A stretch of DNA of 5,486 bases. It comes from Chloroflexota bacterium (GTDB taxonomy: Bacteria > Chloroflexota > Limnocylindria > Limnocylindrales > CSP1-4). The DNA lies in the NCBI GenBank assembly GCA_021802185.1, contig JAKAAV010000177.1, forward strand, positions 1-5,486, given 5' to 3'. Below, in pieces: positions 3,862 to 5,486 of this stretch. How positions within the stretch are numbered: position 1 is the stretch's first letter; the number at the start of each line of letters is the position of its first letter. The notes beneath the pieces are model-generated. The model had not been told where the DNA came from. It was given only the letters and a program-made list of their open reading frames with translations, and made no database searches. Made by a program: the position numbers and the translations under genes.

Positions 3862-5445
3862 TCAGTCGCCGAGGTGTGACGCCGAAGGCGAGGTTCCGTG
3901 GCCACCCGCGCTCACGATCGAGCCGGGCGGGTCCGCGGCGACGCTCCTGCCGCCCCGGGTGACCACGCCAGCGGGTGTCCTCGCGGAGATGGACGGGTCG
4001 ACCGGCAGTCGCGTGACGGGCAGCGTGGGGGACGGGGCTGTCGGATCCGCCGCGGTACCGGCGAGGGCGAGCGCCCCGTGCGGTCCGGCCTCGGCCGCCG
4101 TCCCGCGGGCGACGAGCTGGATGGCCGAGATCGCGACGACGGCGAGCGCGCCGAACACGACGAGGCCGGCCCTGATGCCCCAGCCACCGGCGATCGTGCC
4201 CAGCAGGAACGCGCCGATCGGCGTCGATCCGCCCATCAGCAGCACGTAGATGCTCATGATCCGGCCGCGAAGGACGTCGGGCGTCCGGACCTGGAGCAGC
4301 GTGTTCGCCGTCACCGAGGCGACCACGCCCGCGAACCCGGCGACGACCATGAGCGCGAGGCTCAGGGCATAGGTGGGCGACAGCCCGAGCGCGACGAGCA
4401 GCCCGCCCAGGCCGAGCCCGCCCAGCGCGAGTCGCCGCTCGCTCGGACGCCGGTCGCTCGCGAGCACGATCCCCGCGACCAGCGATCCGGCGCCGAGCGC
4501 GGACATCAGGGTGCCGAACCCGGTCACTCCGCCGTGAAGCGCGACCGCGAGCAGCGGAAGGGCAACCTGCCAGTTGAACCCGAGCAGGCCCACGACGCCG
4601 AACAGCGCGACGACGACGCGGATCGACGGCGCCGTCACGGCATACCGGACGCCCTCGGCGAGCTCGGACGCCATCCGGACGCCTGCGGCGCGGCGCCGCA
4701 GGACTGCGTGCCGCGGCCGGACGATGGCGAGGACGACCAGGGCGGGCACGTACGTGGCGGCATTGAAGAACAGCGCTCCAGGGATGCCCCAGGCCGCGAC
4801 GGCGATCCCCCCGACCGCGCCACCGAGCAGGCGGGCCAGGTTGAACTGGATGCTGTTCATGGCGACCGCATCCGCGACGAGGTCGGGCCCGACCAGCTCG
4901 GGCACGAACGCCTGCGCGGCCGGGTTGTTGAAGGCGTTCGTCAGGCCGAGCATCAGCGCGAGGATCGCCACTTCCCAGACCTGGACGGTGCCGCTGACGA
5001 CGAGCAGCCCGAGCAGCGTCGCCTGGAGCGCGGCCGCGGTCTGGGTCGCCAGCAGCAGCCGGCGGCGCGGCAGGCGATCCGCGATGACGCCGCCGATCAG
5101 CGGGAACACGAGCAGCGGCAGGAACTGCAGCATCGTGACCGTGCCGAGCGCGACGGCCGAGTGCGTGAGCTCGAGCACGAGCCAGCTCTGCGCCACGGCC
5201 TGCGCCCACGTGCCCACACCCGAGACGAGCTGGCTCGACCAGTACCACCGGAAGTCGGTGACGCGCATGGCGGCGGGCAGGCGCATGCGCCTCGGGACCG
5301 GTCCGCGGCGTGTCGCCGCGGCCGACGCCGCCCCAACCGGTGGGACGTCCACGGCCGGGGGAGCGGCCACAGTCGGCGGGACGGCCACGTCGGACGGGAC
5401 GCGGCTGGCGGAAGGCAGACGCCGTCGCGGGTCTGGCGCCGTCAC
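3862..5445 (-). CDS. MFS_3 / EntS-like exporter with long Pro/Ala-rich tails
   Basis: This is a 527-residue inner-membrane MFS protein. The core (about 65-446) matches the EntS/MFS_3 branch known for siderophore, macrolide or multidrug efflux. It opens with FRWYWSSQLVSGVGTWAQ, followed by AQSWLVLELT. Motif A lies at about 118-130 (GGVIADRLPRRR). The family-typical LTNAFNNPAAQAFVPELV is at 168-185, then AMNSIQFNLARLLGGAVGG. A conserved TPDVLRGRIMSIY is at about 388-400. Hydrophobic segments number about 12. The likely job is proton-driven export; the substrate cannot be read from sequence. Residues 1-60 and about 450-527 are long, low-complexity Pro/Ala/Gly tails not usual for EntS proteins of about 400-420 residues. 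The GTG start is firmly placed by GGAGG at 5453-5457, 7 bases upstream. The GTG overlaps the stop of the preceding gene (GTGA), so the two are translationally coupled and in one operon. Confidence 0.92.
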   Translation of the reverse strand: MTAPDPRRRLPSASRVPSDVAVPPTVAAPPAVDVPPVGAASAAATRRGPVPRRMRLPAAMRVTDFRWYWSSQLVSGVGTWAQAVAQSWLVLELTHSAVALGTVTMLQFLPLLVFPLIGGVIADRLPRRRLLLATQTAAALQATLLGLLVVSGTVQVWEVAILALMLGLTNAFNNPAAQAFVPELVGPDLVADAVAMNSIQFNLARLLGGAVGGIAVAAWGIPGALFFNAATYVPALVVLAIVRPRHAVLRRRAAGVRMASELAEGVRYAVTAPSIRVVVALFGVVGLLGFNWQVALPLLAVALHGGVTGFGTLMSALGAGSLVAGIVLASDRRPSERRLALGGLGLGGLLVALGLSPTYALSLALMVVAGFAGVVASVTANTLLQVRTPDVLRGRIMSIYVLLMGGSTPIGAFLLGTIAGGWGIRAGLVVFGALAVVAISAIQLVARGTAAEAGPHGALALAGTAADPTAPSPTLPVTRLPVDPSISARTPAGVVTRGGRSVAADPPGSIVSAGGHGTSPSASHLGD

Positions 5446-5486
5446 GCGCGAGCCTCCGACTCCGGTTCGGCCACGGCAGCGTCGTC
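5442..5486 (-). CDS. 3' end of an unidentified upstream gene (last 14 codons)
   Basis: From the right edge the minus strand reads 14 sense codons (DDAAVAEPESEARA) and TGA at 5444-5442. The stop overlaps the exporter GTG by four bases (GTGA), the hallmark of a coupled operon pair. The tail is acidic and Ala/Glu-rich with GC-rich third positions. That fits a disordered C-terminus but allows no family call. Exporters of this type are often preceded by a MarR- or TetR-type regulator. This is only a contextual guess, because the body of the gene lies outside the window. Confidence 0.55.
   Translation of the reverse strand, partial: DDAAVAEPESEARA
5453..5457 (-). promoter_or_regulatory. ribosome binding site deciding the exporter GTG start
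   Basis: GGAGG on the minus strand lies 7 bases before GTG 5445 and within the last codons of the upstream gene. It fixes the start at GTG rather than at the later ATG codons (residues 54 and 60), which sit nearer to the first membrane segment. Confidence 0.75.

Noticed and set aside
3644..5248. Long minus-strand open frame running through the exporter in another frame and on into the 79-aa gene
   Set aside because: Within the exporter region it is an Arg/Ala-rich shadow of the true frame, and through the 13-bp array it reads repeat-derived peptide. Only its last 79 codons look like a protein.

Overview
This is a GC-rich (roughly 70% by eye) bacterial chromosomal window in which every gene I can support lies on the minus strand. 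High GC at third codon positions, GTG starts, Ala/Pro/Arg-rich tails and a probable mix of SD-led and leaderless starts fit a high-GC lineage such as Actinomycetota or a GC-rich Chloroflexota. The window has no marker gene that decides this.

Read in the direction of transcription (right to left), the layout is as follows. (1) The last 14 codons of an unidentified gene enter at the right edge. They overlap the next start by 4 bases (GTGA). (2) An MFS_3/EntS-like exporter (527 aa) follows, with long Pro/Ala-rich tails and a good SD. (3) A 218-base gap holds 4.5 copies of a 13-bp tandem repeat bracketed by two copies of GCGTACGCG. (4) A small 79-aa protein has an apparent ferredoxin-like pattern and may be leaderless. 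(5) A candidate 50-aa overlapping frame joins this small gene to the next start through an ATGA overlap. (6) A 506-aa protein has an Arg-rich N-terminus, one membrane anchor and an extracytoplasmic beta-propeller-like domain. (7) A 468-base gap carries a compact row of hairpins, a Shine-Dalgarno sequence with a 10-base match to the anti-SD, a six-codon reading frame and a perfect 13-bp GC hairpin. Together these look like a leader/attenuator or a small RNA. (8) A second MFS permease (412 aa) follows, possibly leaderless. Its stop codon lies inside a 29-bp tandem duplication that runs to the left edge.

The genes do not form an obvious pathway. Two transporters of different MFS branches flank a secreted or anchored propeller protein and a small possible stress-type protein. 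The right-hand pair (unknown gene and exporter) is clearly translationally coupled. The left-hand permease looks like a separate transcription unit. The least explained parts are the structured segment at 1561-1699, the two tandem arrays, and the small overlapping frame at 3292-3444.
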